This document shows, piece after piece, positions 13,101 through 22,100 of a DNA stretch of 64,000 nucleotides (its first letter is position 1; each line of letters starts with the position of its first letter). The stretch is taken from assembly GCA_017311315.1 (NCBI GenBank), contig CM029627.1, positions 52,295,976-52,359,975 on the forward strand, given 5' to 3'. The DNA comes from Dendrocalamus latiflorus (taxonomy: Eukaryota > Streptophyta > Magnoliopsida > Poales > Poaceae). The position numbers were made by a program, and so were the translations under genes. Below the pieces are notes generated by a model. It worked only from the letters and a program-made list of their open reading frames with translations. It was not told the DNA's origin and did not search any database.

Positions 13101-15676
13101 TGAAGCTCATTTACTACATGTAACAATTCCTAGAAATATCATAATAATACGAAGTTTTGAGCAATATTGAGATTGGATAAAATTATCACAAAATTGCACA
13201 ATGGAGTACATTATGTCAAAAGGTGATACATCAAATTTTATAATTTTTTAAGCTCATTTGCTATATTTAAAATTTTGAACAAACATGACATATAAAATAC
13301 TAATTTAGGTAGGTAATTAATCCGGCTTAATTACCTACCGTGTGGTGGAGGGGTAGCAGGCCACCTGCCGCATGGTGGCCGAGTGGCAGGAGCGCACCCA
13401 TCCGGTGGCCGGGCGGCAGGGGGCATGTGTCGGCTCTACGGCGTCACCGCTCGGCTACCGGGCAGCAGAAATACCATTTTTGCTAATAGCACGTGCATAC
13501 TGATATTTTTGTAAATACAGGTTCAAATGGTGCCATATGTGCCAAATATTCTGAAAATTGATCTGGTTTTAAAAATAGAGGGGGTTATATACCCAGTTTT
13601 TAAGCAAAGGATTGAAAGTGGACTGACTTGAAAATAGGAGGGATTATGTGGATCTTGTTTATAAAAATATAATCCTACAAGTTAGATTATGCTGCCTCAA
13701 GTGTGTCTCTGTTCACTTGATATGCTGCCTTACATACATGGCAATAGTCACTTAGGGGGAGGGTACTTACCACAAGCTTCTGGCTATCTCCCAAGGTGAT
13801 CACCGTGGGGAACAAGCGGTCAACCGTGGCTGCAGCAACCGTTAGCAGCCATGGCAACGAGTTCCCCACCGTCTGAGCGGCAGGCCCATCGTTTCCAGCC
13901 CCGTACACAACTGTGATGCCGTTAGCGACGACAGGCAGTGCGGCCGGCAATCCTATCAGGCCGCCGATTGATAACGATAAGACGTCAATGCCGTCGTGGA
14001 TGGCGTCGTCAATGGCTTTCATGATGCCAGCGCTGGAGCAAAGGCGGTTCCAGCAAACCTTGTAAACGGCTATCCGAGCGCGAGGCGCGCCGCCGCAAGC
14101 CGTGCCGGCCGCCAACCCGTGCAGGCTGACGTTGCCGACGAGGTTCCCCGCGGCCGTCGAGGCCACGTGGGTGCCGTGGCCGTCGGAGTCCCTGGGGACA
14201 TGAAGTCACCGTCGAGCGTGCTCTTGTCGATGTCATCGGCGTACCACCGCGCGCCGATGAGCTTCCGGTTGCAACTGTTTGGGCTGAACGAGGCGCCGGC
14301 TTGACAGATCCCCTTCCATTTCCGGGGAGGGGGTCCATAGCCATCGTCCGTGAAGCTCAGAGATTCCGGCCAAATACCTGGGTACAACACCCTGATCAAA
14401 TAGGCATACCGGAGACCATCGATTTCTAAAACGACAAGTGAAAACTGACGAAGTATTCAATAAGCGCATGCATATACGATTGCAAACACCGAAATTTGAT
14501 GAAAATTGAACATCCTATGAAAATCATTTGTTCTCCTGCTGTCCATGCACTGCATATGGTTCCAACTTACACCACGGCACATATATGCATGATCAGCCCG
14601 AATTTGATGAAGTTGTCTAGCTGGTGGGACAACAGAAATATATCCGTTCTCTCTTAATTCTTAAACCAAACAAGAAATGCATACCATACATACACTTAAC
14701 AGAATGAAGTTCTGAATTTATCCTAGCTTATTTAACCTGAGTCAATGACACCAATAATGACGTCTTCTCCATATCTAGCTTTTGCGAGTAGCCCATTTGG
14801 TTGCTTGTAGTCCAGTCCAAGAAAGTCCCAGCTTCGAGTTGTATGCATGGGGTAGACTTCGTTCTCTGTTACACTAATGACCCCAGGCAGCGCTGCCAGA
14901 ATGAAACAACATTACAACAACTACCTATGTATCTATCATATGGTAAACAAGCAAATGATGTAAAACCAATTCATTAATTACCAGCTATCTTTCTGGCCTC
15001 TGATTCAGTGAGCATAGCAGAAAAGCCAGAAAACCCATGCTTGTAGCTGTAGACAATCGACTCGAGAGTCTCTTCCTTGCTTCAAAAACACATTTTTGTA
15101 GCATTTTATAGGCAGAAATATGTTATTCTCGTTTACATTTCTGTTCCATATATTCTCATCCTCACCATATGTCGAAATTTACACATGAAAACACATTTTA
15201 ATCCGAAACACGCACTAATTTAACCATTGCTGCTCACAGTGATTAATTTTGTTTTTTTTTTTCATTTTTTAGGGAGAATTCATGGTCATTGGATCTCTAA
15301 CCCAACAGTTCTAAATTTGGATGATATTTAGAAAGAAAATATCCGAATGATATTTAACAAAACCCTTTCGTAATTACCTCCCAAGAATTAAGGTGAGCAT
15401 GTCGTGGTGCGAGGCGGTGACGAGGTCGGCGTCTTCGTGCTGTCTCTCGCCGAGGTACACGATGTATAACTGAAGAAAAATTATGCATGGACAGGTTAAT
15501 AACTAGATGGAATGCAGTAGTATATATATGTAACCAAACTTCTGTATATGTAACATGGTAGGCATGAAATGGCTTACTTGTCTTGGTTCTCTTTGGAGCC
15601 CATGCGACCACTGCGATTGCAGCGTGAAGCAAAGTTGAAAGAGTAGTAGAACTTGCAGCTTTGAGAACCTTGCCAT
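4197..15676 (-). CDS. Subtilisin-like serine protease (SBT, S8), copy A, with one frameshift
   Basis: Ten exons on the minus strand: 15578-15676, 15378-15469, 14982-15079, 14737-14892, 13771-14377, 6902-6972, 6443-6691, 6170-6296, 5036-5234 and 4197-4747, all with GT-AG borders and consistent phases. I chose ATG 15676 because it opens a hydrophobic signal peptide (MARFSKLQVLLLFQLC). The I9 propeptide starts at LYIVYLGERQH. Catalytic motifs are GVIDSGIWP (Asp near residue 147), GHGTHVAST (His near 216) and GTSMSCPHVSG (Ser near 534). A PA-like region covers about residues 350-460, and the fibronectin-like C-terminus begins near LTTDNNG. Expected length is about 749 residues, normal for plant subtilases, which are secreted to the apoplast. 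A one-base deletion in a C run at 14194-14197 shifts the frame just before the His motif, so the copy is inactive unless this is a sequence error. Intron 5 is 6.8 kb and full of transposons. Confidence 0.9.
7066..7535. mobile_element. MITE-like insertion in intron 5
   Basis: The left end (gggtgtgtttgattagtgag) and right end (complement of cccaccaactaaacatgtccc) form an imperfect inverted repeat. The middle is AT-rich and non-coding. The left end is also present in subtilase copy C near 63245-63305, so the insertion predates duplication of the genes. No clear target duplication could be read, so the superfamily is undecided. Confidence 0.55.
7536..8032. other. GC-rich intronic stretch, unrecognised
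   Basis: GC- and GA-rich sequence in intron 5 of subtilase copy A with several overlapping open frames (7428-7989). None has a recognisable domain. It could be a captured gene fragment or part of an unidentified element; I assign no function. Confidence 0.4.
8033..8267. mobile_element. MITE with CATCCGGATG inverted ends
   Basis: A 235-bp segment that starts agggtgtgtatatgtatcat and ends as the complement of agggtattgataaacatcat; both ends continue into catccggatg. The interior carries a second small dyad around ccgttggat/atccaacgg. A truncated relative of its right half lies at 15274-15367 in intron 2 of the same gene. Both flanks are T/A-rich, so a target duplication cannot be called with confidence. 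Confidence 0.65.
8536..9544. mobile_element. hAT-type element, 1.0 kb, with 8-bp target duplication
   Basis: Ends are TAGGGGTGCAA and TTGCACCCCTA, flanked by CACATAAG at 8528-8535 and 9545-9552, an exact 8-bp duplication. The subterminal regions are rich in short gatccgac/ccgaatatccga-type repeats, also seen in the smaller relative at 2441-2842. No transposase remains, so this is a non-autonomous hAT. It sits in intron 5 of subtilase copy A. Confidence 0.92.
10640..11776 (+). mobile_element. Gypsy-type LTR (5' LTR, left edge approximate)
   Basis: The end of this stretch has the usual Gypsy LTR landmarks: cacacaagacgtagggctatt, then ggcctaaatctagataaaa, followed directly by a primer-binding-like site and a gag reading frame. 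A large tandem-repeat block occupies its first half. The left boundary is not sharp. No matching 3' LTR was found downstream, so the element is truncated. Confidence 0.65.
10750..11260. repeat. Tandem repeat array in the Gypsy LTR
   Basis: Roughly 55-bp units built on gtcgtaagtccttctacgac followed by cacatagtcgtaagtctta are repeated about nine times with many substitutions. Each unit contains the dyad gtcgtaag/cttctacgac. The block is non-coding. In LTRs such arrays often sit in the U3 enhancer region, but that role is only inferred here. Confidence 0.85.
11778..11795 (+). other. Probable primer-binding site of the Gypsy fragment
   Basis: The sequence tggcaccatttgtgggga lies just after the LTR and resembles the 3' end complement of tRNA-Asp used by many plant Gypsy elements (tggcgcc...ggggat), with several mismatches. 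Confidence 0.5.
11900..12502 (+). pseudogene. Gypsy gag, N-terminal fragment
   Basis: A 200-residue open frame follows the primer-binding site. Its acidic, low-complexity N-terminus leads into WPPRFRPVNLERFNGSQNP and EFLQIYTTAVQA, which is the start of the retrotransposon gag domain of plant Gypsy elements. The frame stops right after this point and the rest of gag and all of pol are missing. The sequence after 12503 instead resembles an LTR interior (compare 25700-26010). It cannot produce a working capsid protein. Confidence 0.75.
12530..12800 (+). mobile_element. LTR-derived fragment related to 25700-26010
   Basis: Order and wording of short blocks match 25700-26010: ttcttcatcctagcttcgattg, aaattcatataaaat, a gattttgatgat region, then ttgatcatgttgatc and attatgttattttaaattat. 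It lies directly after the truncated gag, so a deletion or second insertion joined two different retroelements here. Confidence 0.6.
14194..14197 (-). other. One-base frameshift in subtilase exon 5
   Basis: On the minus strand the run reads tcccc before agggactccgac. One more C restores the family reading MSPRDSDGHGTH; as given, the frame changes at SPG and stops near 14070. The downstream part of exon 5 is fully open in the other frame, and exon phases downstream agree only if one base is added. This is either a recent null mutation or a homopolymer error. Confidence 0.9.
15274..15367. mobile_element. Truncated MITE, right half
   Basis: Closely matches 8170-8267, the right half of the CATCCGGATG MITE (gagaattcatggtcattgga through ccgaatgatatttaacaaaaccct). 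The left half is absent. It lies in intron 2 of subtilase copy A. Confidence 0.7.
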
Positions 15677-15736
15677 CTAGCTACAATACTAATGCGTGTG
15701 CTTAATTAGCTTGATGGTGCAGAGTGCTCATTCAGG

Positions 15737-15755
15737 CATATATATATATATGAGC
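15737..15755 (-). promoter_or_regulatory. TATA-like element upstream of subtilase copy A
   Basis: An alternating TA run (catatatatatatatatgag on the minus strand) lies about 60-80 bp upstream of ATG 15676, a plausible core promoter position with a short leader. It may also be a simple TA repeat. Confidence 0.45.
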
Positions 15756-15812
15756 TTTTGGATAAAAGGTCAATGTGCTGTGCAGACATCACGTATTAAG
15801 CAATTAGGACTA

Positions 15813-16080
15813 ATTCTTCTCCTTCTTGCTTTTTTTTCCTGTATGGTTTTGTACATCTTGCATCAGCGAAAAGAATGTTAAGCATTGTTAAGTACTAAAT
15901 TTGCACTAGTTGTGTTGAATTGTTCTTGTTCCTGGATGGTACATGCATGAGGTTTGTTAATTTAATGGAGTAGACGGAGACCTTGCCTTTCAAGCGCCAG
16001 AAATGCTGTACGGGTTCATCGAAATGACTGTGTCAACTGTAATTATAGAAGTTTAATTTTGTCCGTAACTGATACATGCC
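15813..16080. repeat. Duplicated subtilase upstream region, right copy
   Basis: Matches 1-270. It lies upstream of subtilase copy A on the minus strand and ends where copy-specific DNA begins (about 16080). Its conservation reflects tandem gene duplication rather than a transposon; no TIRs or target duplications flank it. Confidence 0.85.
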
Positions 16081-18049
16081 CACATCATGCTTTATTGGTC
16101 AGCTATTAGAATTGAGATGACACGGTCCATCTGTAAACAATGGCGGAGTTAGACTAAATTACATCTCTATGGATCAATTATCAAATATGTATGCTGCGTA
16201 GAGCCAGTTTCTTGATATTTTCTGAACTAACTGATAAGATTTTCTATACAAAATAGGGTGTTTTGCAAATTTTTGTGGTGGCCATCCCATCACTGTACCT
16301 TGCCGACATCGAGCTCCACCCTTGAGCCATGACCGTCACCATCGCGGGTACACCTTGAGTCTCCCCTAGCTAAATCAATGCCACCGCCAACATTCCTGCA
16401 TTGGGTTGTGCTCATGCGCGCCTCTCCTCCCTCACATCGTCCCTGAGCCCAGCTGTTGCACTGCACCGTTGCCCCAACCTGGCAAGCCGTCCTACACCAC
16501 CACCCAACCAGTTCCCTCTCTCACCACTTCCATCTACCACCGTTGGCACTACTTCTGTCCCAAGCCGGCCCCGCCTTCACCTCCAAAGTTGGCCCTGCCT
16601 CCTGTCACATCTTGGCATCTCCCTCAGGTCGATTGCTGGTGGATGCAGAGAGGGGAAGAGAGAAAGGGCTAGGAACAAAAAAGAAGAGCTCCCACTGACA
16701 CGTGGGGCAAGGGGGAAATTTGGGCGTATTGAAAAAAATTTTGACAGCCCATTGAGTGTTAACGGCGACTTGGCCTAATGGCATTGACGGAAGTGACCCA
16801 AAGGGACTCGAAGAAACTCAGTGACATACGGAAAATTATCCCTTTTCTTTTTTAGTGCTCTTGGAGAATCTTTTCATTCATTTGTGCCGTGTGATTTACA
16901 ACAAACATTAGTGTTACAAGAAGCTCGATCATTTAACATAAAACTGACACGTGAAGCTCACTTCATAATCAATGCAAGAATGAATATCTAAATCCAACTA
17001 CTTCAGAACCACGCTAGTGCATAAGTATCAACATCGATACAATATCATTTCATACACAACAATAAATAATAAAGTAGCGAGATTTAATAGTAAATAATGG
17101 TCCTTAACATATATGGTCCGTTGGCCCTGTGGGCTATGGTCCTTGGGCTAAGGAAGTTATATGGACTTAACATGAAAATTGGACCTTGTGAGCATAATCT
17201 CCTGATTAGCCCCTACTTGGGTTTTGTGGGCCTAATCTACTAATTTGGCTTACGTACTTTAGTTAGGCTAGCATCCTTGTAAGCAAAGCGGGCCACGAAA
17301 CAAAAACAATAGCAGGCAGGCAGCCCAGTTTCTGTTGCGGACCCTCTCCAACTGTCATCCCCTGCGACGTACAAGGCTGAAGCTAAAATTAGGACCCAAA
17401 CGGCCCATGAACTCAATCACGGCAAGCCCAACTAGTTAGGGCTGGGCTTCTTTTCGTGCTACATATTTCCGTCTTTGAACCTTCCTGGGTGGCTCTGGAC
17501 TCCTTCATGTGCAGTTTGGGGGTATTGTATCGGCTTTTGCTACTCTGATTTGAACTTTCGATGTGGTACTGCAGTAGCAAATTGGCAGTACGTATGTACT
17601 ATGAGAAAAACTACGGAATCCTATACCACGGGTGGAGTCATCCGATCAAAATACAATCGAATTCAACGCTTCTTCCCATTCATGCGCATCTAGACTCTCT
17701 CTTCCATCTCTCACTCACCTCCCCATCTCTTTCCAGTCTCTCTCGCCTCTCCATCTCTCTCTAGTCTCCAGTTCTCCACGCACTAGTGACATTCACGGAG
17801 GCAGCATCCGGCAGGGGCAGAGGCAATGCAGTAGGCGGAGGAGGGCGGCGACTGGCACAGCAGAGGCCGCTCGGTGGGCGGATGAAGGCGCAGACGATAT
17901 GATCCACTGGACATAGTCGTCTTCCTCATCGCCAACCAAGGGATCAACCTAATTCGGTCATCTTCCTCGTCGCTGGCAATAGAAATCAACAAATCTGATC
18001 ATCTTCCTCTAATGTGGCTACCAACAAGCTAGGGACCCAGCTCATCCTC
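16081..18049. other. Intergenic, no gene recognised
   Basis: Contains a C-rich stretch at 16390-16680 with three overlapping open frames of low complexity, AT-rich DNA at 16850-17100, and a CT-rich leader-like patch at 17690-17775 followed by GC-rich sequence. No domain is recognisable. The CT-rich patch and following GC-rich DNA could be the first exon of a degraded gene that continues into the duplicated segment at 18050. Confidence 0.5.
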
Positions 18050-18360
18050 AACTCGCCCTTCGGCAGCGTGGTTCATCGAGCCAGCGAAGAACGGAACCAC
18101 CCCCACCCGATTTGGCGTCGTCGTCTACCTCTATGACGCCTTGACTACAATCAACACCCCCTCGCCATGTCGTCGTCCCTGCTGGCGCTAGTTAAGGTGA
18201 GCATCGGCACCACCACTTCCGTCGATGTTGTAAATACAGTGAACTTGTCGAAACATATTGAAACTTGATAAAAAATTTTGTCGAAATTTATTTGTAAACC
18301 CATTCTTTAAGGCTCTTGCCTCCACACGATTGGCGATGTGGAATGCAACTGCACAAGAGG
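18050..18360. repeat. Duplicated intergenic segment, right copy of 2120-2440
   Basis: Close copy of 2120-2440. Here the cacaagag site near 18350-18357 is intact and empty, followed by gcttgcgaggg, whereas the left copy carries a hAT element. A possible splice donor is shared by both copies. Its original gene, if any, is not recognised. Confidence 0.85.
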
Positions 18361-19007
18361 CTTGCGAGGGAGGCTCGAGGGTACCGATGGCCAGACGCGT
18401 GATATGGGCCGGCCAAAGTCAGTTTGTCCGTAAGCCTTATAACGTAGGATTTTCGATGACACAAAGAGAAAAAGAGGTCGTTCAACAACAAAAAAATATG
18501 TTGTTCTATAAAAAAGGTGTACAAATAAATGTTAATGTAAAGTCTAAAATACTATTTAAAAAAGGTTCAACAACAAAAATAAAGTCTAAAATATCCTCAC
18601 AAATCAACGATCAGATTTAATTTCTAGCACTACCATTCTATTATCAGTATAATGTACTATAAAAAAAATTCAATTTTTATTACCCAGCTTGCCAGCAAGA
18701 TAGATGTACAAAGTTCAGAGATCGCTGGGGACACCAGCATACAGATTAAACCACCCACAACAGCACACGAAGCTAAGAAAAGAGATTGCACGCAGGCAAC
18801 TCACGAAACAAGAAAGTAAACCACCAAACAAGGAAAGTTTTAACTTTGGCTTCAACGGCTTGATGAAACGCTGCAGCTTCCCATGGATGAACATCACCTT
18901 CTGCTTCTTTAGATCCTTTAAGAGGATATCTCATTTCTGCATCGAAGAGAAAATCCTAAATATTAGCGATATATATAGGATCTTTCAAGATCTTCTCCTG
19001 GAAGACC
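18361..19007. other. No gene recognised
   Basis: A-rich sequence with two unconvincing open frames (18258-18620 and 18704-19021). The right edge merges into the LINE remnant; part of it may be LINE sequence in a decayed state. Confidence 0.5.
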
Positions 19008-19480
19008 CTATCGTTTCTTGACATCCAGAGCCCCCAACAAACAACTGAAAAGCCAAACAATAGCTCTCTGTTTGTTTTGCAACTCTTTTGAGCCAATTCT
19101 CAGAAAAAAGTCTCGAATTGAATAGGGAACTCTCTCCCAGTTAAGAACTTCTCTCATCACACCCCATACCAAGTGAGCCACTGGACAGTGAAACATTATA
19201 TGCTCTGAAGATTCAATCTCCCCACAAAGATGGCAGTTTACATTACCCGGCCATTGCTTTTTCACTAAATGTTCAGCCGATGGATCTTGTCTTGAAAGAG
19301 TTGCCACATAAAGATTTTGATTTTTAGAGGTATCTTGGCTCTTCACAAGTCTTGCATCCTCAAATCTTGCACCCCACTACGAGTCATGAAACGGCATAAG
19401 AGATTGAGAGGAGTATTTGCCCGATTTCTCCAAGGCCCACTATCTAACTCCATGTCTCTTATCTGTCAAGTTGACATTTT
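19008..19480 (-). pseudogene. LINE remnant: reverse-transcriptase zinc-binding domain
   Basis: On the minus strand, the readable part has the RT zinc-binding (zf-RVT) pattern: LVKKQWPGNVNCHLCGEIES, then SEHIMFHCPVAHLVW and a tryptophan-rich tail. The Cys-X2-Cys and His-X4-Cys ligands are present. Just upstream, KIKIFMWQLFQ of the same domain is read in another frame, so a frameshift lies near 19300. The reverse transcriptase core and endonuclease are absent. It is a dead 3' fragment of an L1-type plant LINE. Confidence 0.8.
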
Positions 19481-19956
19481 GCAGTTCTTGCGTTAGCTGC
19501 TCCTACTCTGAAAGTTCTATATCATTAAATGATCTCCGGAAAGCGTTCACACAAATAGTACTGTAACCATTTTTTTTCAAATATAGCTCTTAAATGTCTA
19601 TTTTTATAAATCTAACCACTTCCCAAGCTCGACAACCACAGCAGGCAGCATAGCTCGGCAGGTGCCGCACGCTTAGCCACCTTTCAACGCTAATTAGCCA
19701 TCATTGACACTAATTAATATTAATTAGCACTAATTAATCACAGAACTAATCACTAATCAAAACACACGTGCGCCACGGCGTCATGTTGAGCTCGGTAGGT
19801 CCGAGAAGAGGCTAAATTTATAAAAACGAATGTCCAAAGACTAAATTTAGAAAGAAAAAAAAAGCTACGATGCTATTTGTATAAACAGAAATCTGTCAAG
19901 AACCATGCCTATAGCACTTTGCTTCTGAAGCTTACGGGTCTAAGTAATCTGATAAA
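19481..19956. other. No gene recognised
   Basis: AT-rich DNA; around 19560-19860 there are paired stretches resembling tctatttttataaat and atttataaaaacgaatgtc that could be the two ends of a MITE, with a GC-richer centre. I could not define its boundaries. Confidence 0.4.
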
Positions 19957-19961
19957 GAGCA

Positions 19962-20144
19962 TGTTAACAATTATGATTATCTCCTAGACTCCTGTGCATG
20001 CCCCTCGGGCTCTGGCCTCATCCATGCACCCTGCATGCATTAGATAGTGTTCACACTGTGAACCTTTAGACTCATGCCTATTTATAGTTGTAATCTCCTG
20101 TAACCTATTATCAAAATCTATATACAGAGTTCCATTCTCTTACA
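19962..20144 (+). repeat. Copia 5' LTR
   Basis: 183 bp, TG...CA ends. It contains a cctatttatagttg TATA-like region and several short repeats such as catgcatta. One substitution separates it from the 3' LTR. Confidence 0.95.
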
Positions 20145-20158
20145 TGGTATCACGAATC
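20145..20158 (+). other. Copia primer-binding site
   Basis: tggtatcacgaatc starts immediately after the LTR and resembles the initiator tRNA-Met complement (tggtatcagagc) used by most plant Copia elements. Confidence 0.75.
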
Positions 20159-20264
20159 CGGGTTCCACCCATTCCACCTTCCGCAACCTTGGCGTGCTGC
20201 TTCTAGCGCCGCCTCCTCCGGCGTGCTGCCCCTGCGCCGCCCCCTCCCCTTCCTTCTTCCCTCC

Positions 20265-22100
20265 ATGGCTGGCTCTCTCCATCCCTCTGCTCCTGGCGAC
20301 GAGGACGAGCGCCAACGCCTGGCTGCTGCCCGTGCCACCGAAACCGAAGCCCGACGCGCCGCCCTCGCTCACGCAGAGGCTGCTGAAGCTGAAGCCGCCA
20401 CGGCGGCCAACGAACGCGACGCTGCCGCTGAGCGCGTCCGCGCTGCCCTGGCGCGCGCTGCCCAAGAGCGCGCTGCCGCCGCGCCCCCCCTTGAAGACCC
20501 GTTTGAGGACAATGGGAATGCCTCCTCCCTCTCAGATGGCCCTCGTCCCTCTGTCCACGCCGCCATGATTCTTCAGGAGGCCACCGCAGTTCTGAACCTC
20601 CACGCCCAAGCTGTGGCTGTTCAAAACATCCGTCATATGGTTCGCGTCGTCCTCGACGTCACCTCTGGCCACTTTGCTCGCTGGCGCGAGCAGTTCCTGA
20701 TCACCTTGGGCAAGTACTCTCTTCAAGACCATGTCCTTCGCAACGATCATCCTCTGGACTCGCCTGACTGGGAGCGCATGGACTGCGTCATCCAGTCTTG
20801 GCTCTACGGCACCCTCTCCGACAACCTCCTCGACATTGTCCGGAGCGGCAGCGACCAAGGCGCCACTGCCCGCTCCATCTGGCTTGCCGTCGAGAGCCAA
20901 TTTCTTGGCAACCGAGAGGCGCGGGCACTCATCCTCGACGCCAAACTTCGTACGGTTGTCCAAGGCGACCTCTCTGTCACCGACTACTGCAAGCTCCTCA
21001 AGACCACCGCCAACAACCTCGCTGATCTTGGTGAACCAGTCAGCGACCGCGCTCTCGTCCTCAACCTCATCCGTGTCCTGAACGAGCGCTTTGCCTCTGT
21101 TGGCCGGCATCTCCGACGTGGACGTCCCTTCCCCTCCTTCTTGGAGGCCTGCGATGAGCTCTTGCTCGAGGAACTCACCATGGGGCCCCTGACCCCATCT
21201 CCTCCTACAGCTCTCGTCGCCGGCACCGGCAGCGACTCCTCGTCCTCCCGTCCCGCCTCCCAGCAGCTCTCTGGGCCTCACACCAACGGCTCAGGGGGTC
21301 CTCACGGAGGCGGCAAAGGCAACAGCCGCGGCGCCCGCGGCAGAGGCGGCAAAGGGGGCAACAAGGGCGGCAAAGGAGGTGGCTGGAGCCCGTCTGCCCC
21401 ACCCAACCAGGGGACGAGTGGACCTTGGCCCACGCACTACAACCCGTGGCTCATCGTTCCCGGGCCGCGCCCCCCAACTCGCCAGCCACCACATCAGCAG
21501 GCACTGCTGGCTCAACAAGGGTCCTTTCCTGCCTCGCAGCAGCTCCCACCGGCGCCGTTTCAGCATTATCTGTCGCAGGCTCCTCCTGCTGCCTTCTATG
21601 GTCAGCAGGGAACTCCACTGCCTTCTCTTGGCGCCTCGGTTCCTCCTGGTTTCAACAACCTGCAGGCCAGTATTCCGGCGGCGTGGGATCAGCAATCCCT
21701 CGCCTCAACCTTCAGCACCATGACGCTTCAGCAGCCGCCAAACAACGCCTGGTACTTCGACTCAGGTGCCACCTCACACATGTTCTCAACATCCTACCCA
21801 CCAAAACTCTTCAATCCTCCACACCTCACTCTGTCCTCTTTGGAGTCCAGCCCAAATACGACCATCTTCGTGTTTTTGGCTGCGCCTGTTATCCTAACCT
21901 CTCCGCCACCGCCACTCACAAACTTGCACCTCGATCCTCCCTGTGCATCTTTCTTGGCTACCCCTCCCATCATAAAGGATACCGCTGCCTTGATCTCCAG
22001 TCCAATCGAGTTATCATCTCCCGACACGTCGTGTTTGATGAGCACTCATTCCCTTTTTTACAACTATCTTCTACCAACCCAGCTGCCCCTGATTTTCTAA
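20265..22100 (+). CDS. Copia gag with truncated protease
   Basis: Open frame from ATG 20265 (good context, ccatggc) to the stop at 22100. The N-terminus is Ala/Glu/Arg-rich and probably coiled coil (residues 10-90). It is followed by the Copia gag core: WREQFLITLGKY, SIWLAVESQFLGNREARA, LSVTDYCKLLKTTANNLADL. A Gly/Lys/Arg-rich stretch (GGKGGNKGGKGGGW) stands where a zinc knuckle often is; no CCHC is seen. The protease active-site motif WYFDSGATSHM occurs near 21752-21783. Immediately after it the frame enters integrase-coding DNA in the wrong frame, so the last 105 residues or so are meaningless. Gag may still be made; protease is not. Confidence 0.88.
   Translation: MAGSLHPSAPGDEDERQRLAAARATETEARRAALAHAEAAEAEAATAANERDAAAERVRAALARAAQERAAAAPPLEDPFEDNGNASSLSDGPRPSVHAAMILQEATAVLNLHAQAVAVQNIRHMVRVVLDVTSGHFARWREQFLITLGKYSLQDHVLRNDHPLDSPDWERMDCVIQSWLYGTLSDNLLDIVRSGSDQGATARSIWLAVESQFLGNREARALILDAKLRTVVQGDLSVTDYCKLLKTTANNLADLGEPVSDRALVLNLIRVLNERFASVGRHLRRGRPFPSFLEACDELLLEELTMGPLTPSPPTALVAGTGSDSSSSRPASQQLSGPHTNGSGGPHGGGKGNSRGARGRGGKGGNKGGKGGGWSPSAPPNQGTSGPWPTHYNPWLIVPGPRPPTRQPPHQQALLAQQGSFPASQQLPPAPFQHYLSQAPPAAFYGQQGTPLPSLGASVPPGFNNLQASIPAAWDQQSLASTFSTMTLQQPPNNAWYFDSGATSHMFSTSYPPKLFNPPHLTLSSLESSPNTTIFVFLAAPVILTSPPPPLTNLHLDPPCASFLATPPIIKDTAALISSPIELSSPDTSCLMSTHSLFYNYLLPTQLPLIF

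Larger units (their letters stand above)
9740..13670. mobile_element. Composite element with long inverted arms, MULE-like
   Basis: The left arm (about 9745-10215) and right arm (about 13080-13660) are imperfect inverted copies of each other over roughly 500 bp. Both begin outside with a ccataataccccctct-like end, then share the blocks gacacatgccccct, ggcaggtaattaat and atatagcaaatgagct. Long TIRs without visible coding capacity are typical of Mutator-like elements, but the 9-bp target duplication could not be read, so the class is inferred. A Gypsy LTR plus gag fragment is nested inside. The whole sits in intron 5 of subtilase copy A. Confidence 0.65.

Noticed and set aside
15354..15632. Subtilase first exon starting at 15632
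   Set aside because: ATG 15676 in another frame gives a proper signal peptide and a phase-0 junction to the propeptide exon; the 15632 frame reads through an intron.
16401..16778. Three overlapping plus-strand open frames
   Set aside because: Low-complexity C-rich translation in three frames, none with a conserved motif or splice context.
20532..21281. 249-residue minus-strand open frame
   Set aside because: Shadow of the GC-rich Copia gag gene on the opposite strand.
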